Part shown: positions 25,965 to 35,523 of the stretch, piece after piece | Layout of the letters: each line of letters opens with the position of its first letter | How positions within the stretch are numbered: the first letter of the stretch is position 1 | The notes under the pieces: generated by a model | What the model was told of the DNA's origin: nothing | Database searches by the model: none | Seen by the model: only the letters and a program-made list of their open reading frames with translations | Assembly (NCBI RefSeq): GCF_019801605.1 | Contig: NZ_JAHVIT010000002.1 | Span: 930,001 to 994,000, forward strand | Origin: Maritimibacter alkaliphilus | GTDB lineage: Bacteria > Pseudomonadota > Alphaproteobacteria > Rhodobacterales > Rhodobacteraceae | Length of the DNA stretch: 64,000 nt | Direction: 5' to 3' | Translations under genes and position numbers: made by a program

Positions 25965-28900
25965 TCAGTAGTCGCGCTGGAAGTAGAGGCCGAGGCTGGT
26001 GTTGCCCTCCGAGGAGACCGAGCCCTTGGCCGTCAGGTCGTTTGTCACGTCGAGGTTGATCGAGAACTTCGTCTCGCCCGAGCTGATCACCTCCACGTCG
26101 GTATAGACGTTCTCGTTGAGGTACTTGCCCGCCCGGACCGAGGTCTCGCCCTCGTTGTTCTGCGAGATGTCCAGATCGTCGACGCCGAGGCCCCGGCGGA
26201 TATCGCCCGCGATCCCGCCGTCGCCATCGCCGGTCAGCTGGGTGACCGCCGCGGCCATCTGCGCCGCCTGGAAGGCGGAGAGCGAGGCGATGTCGCGCTC
26301 GAAGAAGAGCTGCGCCAGAACCTCGTCCTGCGGCAGGTCGGGATCGGATTCGAAGACCACCTCGGGGGCGGAGACCGGCCCCTCGATCACCACGCGGATG
26401 GTGTAGTCGCTGGTTTCGTTCTGGGCCACGAAGCGCACCAGCGGGTCGAGTGTCCCGGCCAGTTGCAGCTGGCCCTCGGTCAGGTCGAGCCGCTTGGCAA
26501 GGATCGAGAGGCGCCCGCGTTCGAGGTTGAACGTGCCCACCGGCCGGGGATCGGCGGTGGTTCCGCCCACCCGCAGCTTGCCCGACAGCTCTGCATCGAG
26601 GCCGCGGCCCCGGATGAAGATCGGCTCGTCCGCGACCACGGCGATGTTGAGGCCGAGGGCGGCGCCGCCCCCGCCACCACCGCTGGTGGTGGAGCTGCCA
26701 TCCTCGTCGATGAGGCCGGCGCGCTTGCGGGTGGTGCGGCTGGCCGAGGTCTCGCCCACATGGGTGATGTCGGGGATCGCCTCGACCCCGCCGAGGCCAC
26801 CTGCCGGCACCCGGATCTCGGTGTCGCTGAGGCCCACGCCGCCGCTGATGCTGCCGCCGCCGGTCAGGCCGCCGCTGATGGTCAGGGTGCTGTTCACGCG
26901 GGTCTTCACGATGCCCAGCTGTTCCAGCACGACGTCGCGGATGGCGATGTCGAGCCCAGCATTGAAGGGCGCGCTGAGGCCCACCGGGCCGTCGATCGTG
27001 ACCTGCCCGCCGCCCACGGTGGCGGTGAGGTCCACGTTCGCCTGCCCGCCGTTGAGCCCGATCCGCCCGCCGAGGTCTTCGACCACGATGGAGGCGGAGG
27101 GCACCACGACCCGCGAGCCGTTGATGGTGACGGTGCCCGCAAGCGCAGAGAGCCCCGGCTGGCCGTTCATGGTCAGGTCGAAGGCGGCATTGCCGGTTAT
27201 CGACTGCGGAGAGATGAAGCCGTTGGCGAGCGCCAGCGGAGCGGTGCCGTTGATCGTCAGCCCGACGGAGCCGTCGGGGCGCCCCACGGTGCCCGCAACG
27301 GTGGCCCCGGCGCTGCCCGGGCCCTGCGTCCGCAGGTTCAGCTGGTAGCCGTCCGAGACCTGCGTCACGTCGCCCGCCACGGTGACCCCGCCGGAGAGCT
27401 CCGGCGTGATGCGGCCCACGTTGTCGATGCTGGCTTCCAGCGTCAGCGCGGTGTCGGTGGCGCCGGCCTGTCCGCTGACCCGCGCGTCGATGGCGGTGCC
27501 GTCGAAGGTGGCGGTGTCGATCTGGAGCAGCCCCTCGGCGAAACGGGCGCGCAGGGTGATGTCGCTCTGCCCCGTCAGCAGCGGATCGACCGAGCCGTTG
27601 CCGATGCCGATGTTGGTGCCGTTACCATCGAGGCTGATGTCATAGCCGCCGTCGCGTTCCGCGACCGAGCCGGTCAGTTCCAGCGGGCCGGCGGTGCCGC
27701 CGGTGAAGACGGCGGTATTGGCCAGACGGGCGTTCAGGTCGATCTGCCGCGCGCCGGAGGTCAGGTCGCCCTCGGCCTCGACCCGCAGCTGCGGGTTGGT
27801 GATCAGCGCCTTGTTCAGCGTCAGGACAGAGCCGACCACGGCGTCGATGTCGAGGTCGGTGCGCCCGCGCAGCAGCCCGTCCACGGCCTCGATCCCGGTG
27901 CCGATGTTGGTGCCGCCGCCATTGGCGGTGATGCGCCAGTTCTGCCCCGCCTGCCGCGCGGTGGCGGTCAGCTCCAGCGGCCCGGCGGTGCCGCCGGTCA
28001 GCAGGGCGGAGTTGCTCATCCGCAGCCGCGAGGTGACGGCGCGCGCGCCTTCGGTCAGCTCGCCCACCGCGGTGAGGTTCAGCTCCGGTGTGGTGACATG
28101 CAGGTCTTCCAGCAGGATCTGCTCTCCGGCGGTCAGGCGCCAGCCCAGATCGGCGCGGCCTGCCAGCAGCAGGTCGGCCTGTTCGATGCCTACCCGCAGG
28201 TCGGTGCCGCCGCCCGAGCCCTCAAGCGTCCAGACGCCATCGGCCTGCGTCGCCGTACCGTCGAGGGTCAGTGGGCCGCCCTCGGCCCCGGTGAAGATGC
28301 CCGAGTTCTCGAGCCGGGCGGCATAGACGAAGCGCCCGTCGGTATTGCCGGTCTGGCCCGAGGCGGTCAGCGAGATCTCGTCATTGCGGATCTCGAAGGT
28401 CTCCAGCGCGATGCCCTCGGCGGTGCGGTTCGCGGCCAGGCGCAGCGTCGCGGGCGGGGCCAGCAGCGGGTCGACCTGCTCGATGCCGAGGGCGAGCCCC
28501 TCGGTGGTGCCCGCGGCGCCGAGCGAGAAGGTGCCCGACATCACGTCGGATTTGAAGTTCGCCTGCAGCGCGGCCTGCCCCTGAAGCGCCAGCCCGGTGA
28601 GCGGCGCGAAGGCGGACAGGTCACGGGCATCGAGGCGGGCGTCGGCCTCGACGGTGGTGCCGGTGGCGGTGTCGTCGTCCGATGCGGCGGCTTCGCCCGG
28701 GGTCACGGTGGCGTTCAGCAGCGCGCCATAGGAGGCGCCGTCGATGCGGAACTCGGTCAGGCGCAGCGGCGCGCCCTGCGCCCAGTCGATGCGTCCCGCG
28801 CCGGTGATCTCGGAGCCGAGCGCCTGTGCCACGTCCGCGTCATCGGATTGCAGGCCCTGCGCCGCCAGCGTCATGTCCGCGCCCACGGTCAGCGTGCCCT

Positions 28901-30113
28901 CGGTCTCGATGGTGCCATCGAGCCCGAGGTCGAGCGCCTCGGCGGCATAGCCGGGCATGGCGAAATTCGCGACCTGCGTGGAAAGGGTGAAGGCCTCGCC
29001 CGCGTCCGCGTCGAAGGTGGCGGCCAGCGTGGCCCGGTCGAGGGAGATCTCGGTGCCGGGCAGGGTGACGCGGTCGCCGCCGGTGTCCGTGATGTCGCCC
29101 GAGAGGTCGAAGCTCTGCGGCTTGCCGTCGGCGCCGATGGCGGCCTCGCCGCTCAGGCGCACGCTGGCGCTCGTCAGGTCCAGCTCGCTCAGCGTCAGGG
29201 CGCCGTCGCCCGCGCGGGTGCCGTTGACCGTGAGGCCCACGTCCGTGCCGAAGAAGTCGCGGTACTGGGGCAGGAAGAGCGCGGTGATGTCCCCGCCGAT
29301 ATCGGCCCCGAAGTCGAGCCCGTTGGCCCCGTCGCCCTGCAGCGTCACGGCGCCCTGAAGGCGCGGTTCGCCATCGGTCAGCAGGTTGATATCGGCGCGG
29401 TAATCGTCGATCGGGCCGGTGCCCGCGACGGTCAGGTTGACCGAGGGCCGCCCCGGCAGGCCCATCAGCCCTGAGATCAGCCCCTCCGCCGGTTCGTCGA
29501 CCGCGAGGTTCAGCGTGATGTCCCTGCTGTCCGGCGCATAGGCCGCCGCCAGCTCGATGTGGCCCGGGCTGTCCTGCCGGTCGATGTTCAGGGTCACGTC
29601 CGCGCCACCGTCCGCAAGGCTGGCCGCCCCGGTGAGCGAAAGCGTCGCCGCCTCGCCCAGAACCGTCTCGCCCAGCACCACCTCGCGGGCATTGATCTCG
29701 CCCACGTTGATCGCCACGGGCAGGTCGGGGATCGAGAAGGGCGTGGCCTCGGCGCTCGGCGCGCTCGGCTCGTCGCTTTGCGGCAGGCGCTCCAGCACGA
29801 TCCGGTCGGCGGTCAGGGCGTTGACGTTGAGCCGTCCGCGCAGCAGGGCCGCGCGGCTCCAGTCCAGTTCGGCCCCTTCCAGCGTCAGCCAGATGCCCTG
29901 ATCGTCGGCGATGGTCATCCGCTCCATCGTCGCGGTCGAGGAGAGTGCGCCGCGGAAGCCGGTGATATCCACGTCGCGGCCCGCGCTCGACAGCTTGTCC
30001 TGCAGCAGGCGGGTCAGGAAGTTCTCGCCGTCGTCATCCTGCGATTGCGCCGGGATCGGCAGGAAGGTCATCCCGGCAAGAAGGGCGATGGTCAGATAAC
30101 GGAACGGTTTCAA
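25965..30113 (-). CDS. tamB: Translocation and assembly module protein TamB
   Basis: TamB (1382 residues) is anchored in the inner membrane by its N-terminal helix (YLTIALLAGMTFLPIP). It spans the periplasm as a long beta-taco structure that is thought to move phospholipids or assist outer-membrane protein assembly with TamA. The C-terminal DUF490 domain is present (GGSISGGVGLSDTEIRVPAGG through DEVLAQLFFERDIASLSAFQAAQMAAAV and FQRDY). The start codon is TTG and overlaps the tamA stop as TTGA. Four related blocks of about 98 residues (near 535, 637, 733 and 832) share the pattern GTNIGxGI-xVDxLLxG. Their repetition fits a repeating beta scaffold. Confidence 0.92.
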   Translation of the reverse strand: MKPFRYLTIALLAGMTFLPIPAQSQDDDGENFLTRLLQDKLSSAGRDVDITGFRGALSSTATMERMTIADDQGIWLTLEGAELDWSRAALLRGRLNVNALTADRIVLERLPQSDEPSAPSAEATPFSIPDLPVAINVGEINAREVVLGETVLGEAATLSLTGAASLADGGADVTLNIDRQDSPGHIELAAAYAPDSRDITLNLAVDEPAEGLISGLMGLPGRPSVNLTVAGTGPIDDYRADINLLTDGEPRLQGAVTLQGDGANGLDFGADIGGDITALFLPQYRDFFGTDVGLTVNGTRAGDGALTLSELDLTSASVRLSGEAAIGADGKPQSFDLSGDITDTGGDRVTLPGTEISLDRATLAATFDADAGEAFTLSTQVANFAMPGYAAEALDLGLDGTIETEGTLTVGADMTLAAQGLQSDDADVAQALGSEITGAGRIDWAQGAPLRLTEFRIDGASYGALLNATVTPGEAAASDDDTATGTTVEADARLDARDLSAFAPLTGLALQGQAALQANFKSDVMSGTFSLGAAGTTEGLALGIEQVDPLLAPPATLRLAANRTAEGIALETFEIRNDEISLTASGQTGNTDGRFVYAARLENSGIFTGAEGGPLTLDGTATQADGVWTLEGSGGGTDLRVGIEQADLLLAGRADLGWRLTAGEQILLEDLHVTTPELNLTAVGELTEGARAVTSRLRMSNSALLTGGTAGPLELTATARQAGQNWRITANGGGTNIGTGIEAVDGLLRGRTDLDIDAVVGSVLTLNKALITNPQLRVEAEGDLTSGARQIDLNARLANTAVFTGGTAGPLELTGSVAERDGGYDISLDGNGTNIGIGNGSVDPLLTGQSDITLRARFAEGLLQIDTATFDGTAIDARVSGQAGATDTALTLEASIDNVGRITPELSGGVTVAGDVTQVSDGYQLNLRTQGPGSAGATVAGTVGRPDGSVGLTINGTAPLALANGFISPQSITGNAAFDLTMNGQPGLSALAGTVTINGSRVVVPSASIVVEDLGGRIGLNGGQANVDLTATVGGGQVTIDGPVGLSAPFNAGLDIAIRDVVLEQLGIVKTRVNSTLTISGGLTGGGSISGGVGLSDTEIRVPAGGLGGVEAIPDITHVGETSASRTTRKRAGLIDEDGSSTTSGGGGGGAALGLNIAVVADEPIFIRGRGLDAELSGKLRVGGTTADPRPVGTFNLERGRLSILAKRLDLTEGQLQLAGTLDPLVRFVAQNETSDYTIRVVIEGPVSAPEVVFESDPDLPQDEVLAQLFFERDIASLSAFQAAQMAAAVTQLTGDGDGGIAGDIRRGLGVDDLDISQNNEGETSVRAGKYLNENVYTDVEVISSGETKFSINLDVTNDLTAKGSVSSEGNTSLGLYFQRDY

Positions 30114-31909
30114 AACGCCTGTCCAATCCCGACATATAGTTGAACATTATCAATTTTTTCCCCGAGGGGCACGGCCACGTCGAGGCGCACCGGACCGATC
30201 GGGGTGAAGTAGCGCGCACCGACACCGGCCCCGGCGTGCCACTCGCCGTTCTCGAAGGTGGAGGAGCCGGCGATGTAGCCGGCATCCACGAAGCCCACGA
30301 CGCCGATCGACTTGCCGACATCCGCGCGCACCTCGGTCGACACCCCGAAGAAGGAGCGCCCGCCGACCGTGTCGCCGTTCACCTCGACCCCGAGGGACTG
30401 GTAGCCCTGACCGCGCACCGTGTCGCCGCCGCCGGAATAGAACAGGTAGTCCGAGGGCACATCCTCGATGTCCGGCCCGAGGACGCTGCCCAGTTGCAGC
30501 CGCCCGGCCAGCACGAATTTCTCGCCGAGGGCCCGGTAGCCGCGCAGGTCGCCCTCGAAGCGGATGCCCGACTTGGAGCCGTTCACGCCGACGAAGGGGG
30601 TCAGCTCCGCCTCGGCATAGGCGCCCTTGGTGGGGTTCAGCTCGTTGTCGCGGTTGTTCCACGTCAGGCCCGCGGTGCCGATGACGTGGTAGAACTCGCG
30701 CGAGCCGAAGGCGTCGTCGGTCTGGGAATAGCGCACCCCGAAGCCCAGCGTCCCGGTGAGCCGCTCGTTGATGTAGCGCTCCACGCCCACCGCGCCCTCG
30801 ATGAGGTCGGAGGTGTAGCTCGGCTCGTCCTCGTGTTCGATGTTCACGCCGTAGTAGAGCGTGTTGTCCGGGTGCAGGAAGGCCGGGCGGGTGAGCAGGG
30901 CGGAAAGCTTGTAGTCCATCCCGCCGCCGTTCAGCCCGCCGATGCCCGCGACCTCGCCGTCGATGCGCAGCCGTTCCGCGCCGCCGAAGAGGTTGCGGTG
31001 AATCCAGTAGGTCGTGATCGTCAGCCCGTCGTCGGTATCAAGCTCGATCCCCGCGCCGATGCGGCGGCGGCGGGCGTCCTCAACGTCGATGGTGACTTCC
31101 TGCGTCTGGTTCGGGCCCACGCCCTCGTCTTCCTGCACGACGACGGAGCGGAACGACCCGGCGCGCTGCAGACGGCGCTCGGCGGTCTGGACCGCCTCGG
31201 GCGAGAAGGTCTCGCCCTCGGGCACGCCGGCGATGGCGAGGATGCGTTCCGAGCGCACGCGGCTCTTGGCGCTGTTGGGCGAAAGGTGCACCTCGCCGAA
31301 GGTCAGTTTGGGGCCGGGGCTGATGTTGAAGCGGGCGTCGACCTCCTCGGTCCGGTGATCGGCGGTGATCGACTGGCCGGAGGTCTCGGCCTTGGGATAG
31401 CCGCGGTCCCGCCATGCGGTCACGGCGTCCCGCGCGGCGGTGCGCATGATCGGTGTCTGGGCCAGCTTGCCGGGCGCGAAATCCTCGGGCGGGGTGACGC
31501 CTTCGGGCAGGGGGGCCACCACGGCCTCGCCGAAGCGGAAGCGCGGGCCGGGATCGACGCTGATCTCGATCGTGTCGACGGCATCGGGTTCGTTCAGCAC
31601 CGACATGTCCGCCGCTTCGCGCCCGTTGACCCGGATCGAGACCTTCGGCCCGTAGTAGGCGTGGGAATAGAGCGAGGCGACCAGCCGTTGGTAATCCGCC
31701 TGCGCCGCGGCGAGAAGTTCCTGCGGATCCGTGACCTCGTCCTGTTCCACCGCCTTGACCGCCAGCGAGGCGGAGCGCAGGTCGTCCTTCAGCCAGTCGG
31801 CGGCCTCGGGCGCGTCGAGCGTGACCTCGGTCGCCCATGCGGGCAGCGCTGTCAGCACCAGTGTCAGGGCAGCGAGGCGGCCTCGGGCCGGGCGATGGCG
31901 TTTGGGCAT
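30110..31909 (-). CDS. tamA: Outer-membrane assembly factor TamA (Omp85 family)
   Basis: TamA (599 residues) is an outer-membrane Omp85 barrel. It has a signal peptide (LAALTLVLTALPAWA), POTRA-like repeats between about residues 25 and 250, and the barrel domain. The barrel has the loop-6 motif YFTPIGPVRLDVAVPLG close to the end, SGGGDTVRGQGYQSLG, and a C-terminal aromatic (GIGQAF) read by the Bam machinery. The ATG at 31909 directly precedes the signal sequence. It is first of the two-gene tamA-tamB operon, with a 4-nt overlap. Confidence 0.92.
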   Translation of the reverse strand: MPKRHRPARGRLAALTLVLTALPAWATEVTLDAPEAADWLKDDLRSASLAVKAVEQDEVTDPQELLAAAQADYQRLVASLYSHAYYGPKVSIRVNGREAADMSVLNEPDAVDTIEISVDPGPRFRFGEAVVAPLPEGVTPPEDFAPGKLAQTPIMRTAARDAVTAWRDRGYPKAETSGQSITADHRTEEVDARFNISPGPKLTFGEVHLSPNSAKSRVRSERILAIAGVPEGETFSPEAVQTAERRLQRAGSFRSVVVQEDEGVGPNQTQEVTIDVEDARRRRIGAGIELDTDDGLTITTYWIHRNLFGGAERLRIDGEVAGIGGLNGGGMDYKLSALLTRPAFLHPDNTLYYGVNIEHEDEPSYTSDLIEGAVGVERYINERLTGTLGFGVRYSQTDDAFGSREFYHVIGTAGLTWNNRDNELNPTKGAYAEAELTPFVGVNGSKSGIRFEGDLRGYRALGEKFVLAGRLQLGSVLGPDIEDVPSDYLFYSGGGDTVRGQGYQSLGVEVNGDTVGGRSFFGVSTEVRADVGKSIGVVGFVDAGYIAGSSTFENGEWHAGAGVGARYFTPIGPVRLDVAVPLGEKIDNVQLYVGIGQAF

Positions 31910-32185
31910 GGGTCCGGTCGTTTCCACAGTGTCAGGTATTGTTGAAACCCTAACCTGCCCTTTGGGCAAGGACCAGCCGAAGCTCCCGGATGCGGCCAGA
32001 TTTCGGGCGGAATTCCGCGCTTGCGAGTATCGCGCAAGCCGCCTCTTGGCCGATATCTCGAGCAGTCCTCCGCGCTCTCTGCGGCACCCGCATCCACGGG
32101 CCGTTTCCGGCCCGGGTCAGGGGGCTCGCGCCTGATCTCGGCCCGATCCGCGCCGGTCCCTGCCATGGGCGGGAGCGGGGACCGC
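31910..32185. promoter_or_regulatory. Upstream region of tamA
   Basis: This 276-nt gap between the transglutaminase-like gene and tamA has no credible gene. GCTTGCG and CGCAAGC form a 7-bp stem with a 7-nt loop at about 32018-32038. The tamA promoter should be here. Confidence 0.4.
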
Positions 32186-33076
32186 TCAGGCGGCCGTCTT
32201 CACCGGGATCACGTCGACCGAATGGCTGCTTTCCTGACCACCGGCCGTGCGCAGCACGCCCTTGACCGGGGCCACGTCGGCATAGTCGCGGCCATAGGCC
32301 ACGGTGATGTGGTCGCGCCCCACGATCAGGTCGTTGGTCGGGTCGAACTCGATCCAGCCGCCCTCATGCCCGGTCCAGGCGCGGACCCAGGCGTGCATGG
32401 CGTCGGCACCGGCCAGACGTTCCTGCCCCGGTGGCGGCAGGGTGCGCAGGCAGCCCGAGACATATCCCGCCGGGATGCCGAGGCTGCGCAGGCAGGCGAT
32501 CATCACGTGGGTGAAATCCTGACAGACGCCGCGGCGCTGTACGAAGGCGATGGCGGGCGGCGTGTCCACGTCCGTCGCCTCGGCGTCGAAGGTCATGTCC
32601 CCGTGCAGCGCCTTCCCGAGCGCCAGAACCACCTCCAGCGCGGTGGCGCCGGGTTTGACGTGGTCACGGGCATAGGCCGCCATGGCCGCATTGGGCGTGA
32701 TCCGGGGCGAGGGCGCGAGGAAATGGTGCGGCGAGCGCGGGCCGATGTCGTTCAGTCCCGCCAGTTCGCGGGCCAGATCGGGCAGCCCGGGCGAGAGGTC
32801 CATCGGCGCGGCGGCGGTCACCAGCCGTTCGACCCGGGCGCGCAGGTGGATGCGGATCTCCTGCAGGGGGCTGTGCCAGCAGACCTCGGTCACCGGGTTG
32901 CCGAAGAAATCCACCCGGTCGCGGCGTTCGTCCGGGGCCGGGTCGCAGGTGATGACGCCCTGTTGCAGTGTCTGCCGCCCGACCAGCGTCAGCGGCAGCA
33001 GGTGCAGCAGGTTGCGCGCCCCGTCGGAGGGCGCGTCGTATTCGTAGTCGATGCCGAGTTCCAGATCGTAGAGCAT
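32186..33076 (-). CDS. Transglutaminase-like protein
   Basis: This 296-residue cytoplasmic protein has an N-terminal Bact_transglu_N domain (MLYDLELGIDYEYDAPS) and a transglutaminase/peptidase core. The triad is intact: Cys185 in RRGVCQDFTHV, His in GADAMHAWVRAW, and Asp in IEFDPTNDL. Such proteins hydrolyse or rearrange amide bonds. It starts 11 nt after the ATP-grasp/alpha-E fusion gene and is the last gene of the minus-strand arm of the Anbu-associated cluster. It is distinct from the 267-residue paralogue at 41687. Confidence 0.88.
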   Translation of the reverse strand: MLYDLELGIDYEYDAPSDGARNLLHLLPLTLVGRQTLQQGVITCDPAPDERRDRVDFFGNPVTEVCWHSPLQEIRIHLRARVERLVTAAAPMDLSPGLPDLARELAGLNDIGPRSPHHFLAPSPRITPNAAMAAYARDHVKPGATALEVVLALGKALHGDMTFDAEATDVDTPPAIAFVQRRGVCQDFTHVMIACLRSLGIPAGYVSGCLRTLPPPGQERLAGADAMHAWVRAWTGHEGGWIEFDPTNDLIVGRDHITVAYGRDYADVAPVKGVLRTAGGQESSHSVDVIPVKTAA

Positions 33077-33087
33077 GGCCGTCCCCC

Positions 33088-35520
33088 CTAGCCAAGATAG
33101 AGCGAGGCCAGCAGCCCCGCCAGCGACAGCAGCCGCCCGCGCAGCGCGATCAGCCGCGCGCTGTCCCAGTCGGCGGCATCGGTGGTACGCAGCTCGGTGT
33201 CGATTTCCAGCAGCGCGCGGGCCAGCGGCGACAGTCGCGCGGTGCCCGGCAGTGGCGGCAGCGCGGCCTCCAGCTGGCGCATGGCGGCGATCTGGAACAG
33301 GACTGACCGCGGATTGTCCGGGTCGAGCAGGATCAGGTCCAGCACCGTCTCGCGCCGCGGGTCGATCCGGTAGCGGCGGCGGTGGGTCATCATGCTGTCG
33401 CCCAGCTCGGTCATCAGCTCGGCACTGCCCTGCGGGGCCTCCGCGTCGCAGAGCTGCGCCAGCAGCATGGTGGTATGCTCCGACCGTTCCAGCGCCCGGC
33501 CGAAGCTGAGGAAGCGCCAGCCGGTGAAGCGGTACATGTTCTCGTGCACGAGGCCCGAGAAGCCGGTGACCCGGCGCAGCAGCTGGCCCAGCTCGCGCGA
33601 GGCCCCGTCTCCGGCCCGCGATTTGCCCGAGATCAGGTTGGCGAGGTACGAGAGTTCCCGCAGTTCGGTCCAGGCGTCGACCGAGAAGCGGTCCCGGACC
33701 TGCCCGGCGCAGTACCGCGCGGAATCGAGCTGACCGGTCAGCTGCTGCGGCACCCGCTGGGCGGGATCGAGGCTCATCAGCTCCAGCAGGCCGTTCAGCG
33801 CCTCCAGCCGGGGGGCCTCCGGGTCGCCGGTCTCGTCCAGGCGCAGGTGCCAGGCGCGCAGCATGCGGATCGTGCCCTCGGCCCGTTCCACGTAGCGCCC
33901 CAGCCAGAAGAGGTTGTCCGCCGCCCGCGACGGCAGGATCGAGGGCCGCCCGCGCAGGCCGGGGCCGTAGTCCTCGATCATCGTGTCCTGCGGCACTTCC
34001 TTGTCGGAGACGATCCAGACGTCCGCGACCGAGCCGCCGCGCTGCATCGCCAGCGCCGAGGCATCGTCGCTGCGCCCGATACGGGCATAGCCGCCGGGCA
34101 TGATCTGCCAACCCGCGGGCGTGCGGGCGGCAAAGACACGGACCGTCATCGGGCGCGGCTCAAGCTTGCCGTCGTGCCAGACCGGCGTGGTCGACAGCGT
34201 CACCGCCTCCTGACCCACCAGCGTCTCGCCCAGGGCATCGATCTGCGCGGCAAGGTCGATGCCGGGCGGCAGCATCGGGTCGGGCTCGAACGGCAGCGAG
34301 GTGGAGAGGGCGCGGCCCATCATCATCTGGTCGATGTTCGCCTCGACATGGGCGCGTTCCTTGGGCTGGCCGCACCACCATGTCGCGATGTTGGGCAGCG
34401 CCAGCGGCTCCCCCAGCAGGGCGTGGCTGATGCGGGGCAGGAAGGCCATCAGCGCGCGGCTTTCCAGCACCCCGGCGCCAAGGGCGTTGACCATCGAGAG
34501 CGTGCCCTGCCGCAGTGCCGAGACAAGGCCCGGCGTGCCGATGCGCGAGGTTTCGTCCAGTTCCAGCGGATCGGCGAAATTGGCGTCGAGCCGGCGCCAG
34601 AGCACCGAGATCGGCTTCAGCCCGGACACGGTGCGCACCATCACCTGCCCGTCGCGGACGGTCAGGTCCTCGCCCTCAAGCAGCATCAGGCCGAGGTAGC
34701 GGGCAATGAAGGTATGTTCGAAATAGGTGTCGTTGCCCGGCCCGGGGGTCAGGATCGCGGGGCGCGCGGCATCGCCGGTGAAGCCCGCGGGCGTGATCTG
34801 GCCGAGCCCGTCCATCGCATCGCGGAAGGCGCGGAAGAAGGTGGCGACCCGGTGGATGTTCGACTTGCGGAACTGCTCGGGGAACATCCGCGTGCTGGCG
34901 ACGCGGTTCTCCAGCGCGAAGCCCGCGCCGGAGGGCGCCTGCGCCCGGTCGCCGAGCACGAACCACGAGCCATCGGGCGAGCGTCCGATCTCGAAGGCGA
35001 GGAAATGCAGGTAGCGGCCCGAGATCGGCGGCACGCCCACCATGGGGCGCAGCCATTCCGGGTTCTGGGCGATCAGCTCGGGCGGGAGGTAGCCCCCGGA
35101 GATCAGCGACTGCGCGCCGTAGAGATCGGCCACGATCTTTTCCAGCAGCTCGGCCCGCTGGACGAGGCCCGCGCTGATGCCGGCCCATTCGTCTTCGTGC
35201 AGCAGGACGGGGACGTGGGACAGCGGCCAGGCCCGTTCGCCCAAATCCTTGTCGGAATACTGGCGATAGAACACGCCCGCATCGCGCAGGTACTGGTCGG
35301 CGCGGGCAAAGCGGGCCTCCAGCGCCTCCACGTCGAGGGTGTCGAACTGGCGCAGCAGCCAGCGCCATGCCGGGCGCATGTTGCCCTCGGCATCCACCAG
35401 TTCGTCGGCCACGCCGGGGCGTGGGCTGTAGCGTGCCAGAAGCGCCTTTTCAGGCGCCTCCGAGGGTTTGGCCGGTTTGCCGTTTCCGGCGGGCTGGCCT
35501 TGGGATTGGCCCTGCGACAT
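33088..35520 (-). CDS. Circularly permuted ATP-grasp fused to alpha-E domain
   Basis: This 810-residue protein joins two modules that are separate genes in the divergent operon. Residues about 60-510 are a circularly permuted ATP-grasp (DUF404/DUF407, COG2308 type), with LISGGYLPPELIAQNPEW, GSWFVLGDRAQAPSGAGFALENR and LTPGPGNDTYFEHTFIARYLG. Residues from about 520 on are an alpha-E (DUF403, COG2307) helical domain starting LPSRAADNLFWLGRYVERAEG. ATP-grasp enzymes join carboxylates to amines through acyl phosphates, so an amide ligase activity is inferred. The first 40 residues are a disordered leader. Its substrate is unknown. Confidence 0.88.
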   Translation of the reverse strand: MSQGQSQGQPAGNGKPAKPSEAPEKALLARYSPRPGVADELVDAEGNMRPAWRWLLRQFDTLDVEALEARFARADQYLRDAGVFYRQYSDKDLGERAWPLSHVPVLLHEDEWAGISAGLVQRAELLEKIVADLYGAQSLISGGYLPPELIAQNPEWLRPMVGVPPISGRYLHFLAFEIGRSPDGSWFVLGDRAQAPSGAGFALENRVASTRMFPEQFRKSNIHRVATFFRAFRDAMDGLGQITPAGFTGDAARPAILTPGPGNDTYFEHTFIARYLGLMLLEGEDLTVRDGQVMVRTVSGLKPISVLWRRLDANFADPLELDETSRIGTPGLVSALRQGTLSMVNALGAGVLESRALMAFLPRISHALLGEPLALPNIATWWCGQPKERAHVEANIDQMMMGRALSTSLPFEPDPMLPPGIDLAAQIDALGETLVGQEAVTLSTTPVWHDGKLEPRPMTVRVFAARTPAGWQIMPGGYARIGRSDDASALAMQRGGSVADVWIVSDKEVPQDTMIEDYGPGLRGRPSILPSRAADNLFWLGRYVERAEGTIRMLRAWHLRLDETGDPEAPRLEALNGLLELMSLDPAQRVPQQLTGQLDSARYCAGQVRDRFSVDAWTELRELSYLANLISGKSRAGDGASRELGQLLRRVTGFSGLVHENMYRFTGWRFLSFGRALERSEHTTMLLAQLCDAEAPQGSAELMTELGDSMMTHRRRYRIDPRRETVLDLILLDPDNPRSVLFQIAAMRQLEAALPPLPGTARLSPLARALLEIDTELRTTDAADWDSARLIALRGRLLSLAGLLASLYLG

Positions 35521-35523
35521 GGG

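Noticed and set aside
26463-29474. A 1003-codon open frame on the plus strand opposite tamB
   Set aside because: It is antisense to the TamB coding frame, has low-complexity Gly/Ala/Arg/Gln composition and no motif.
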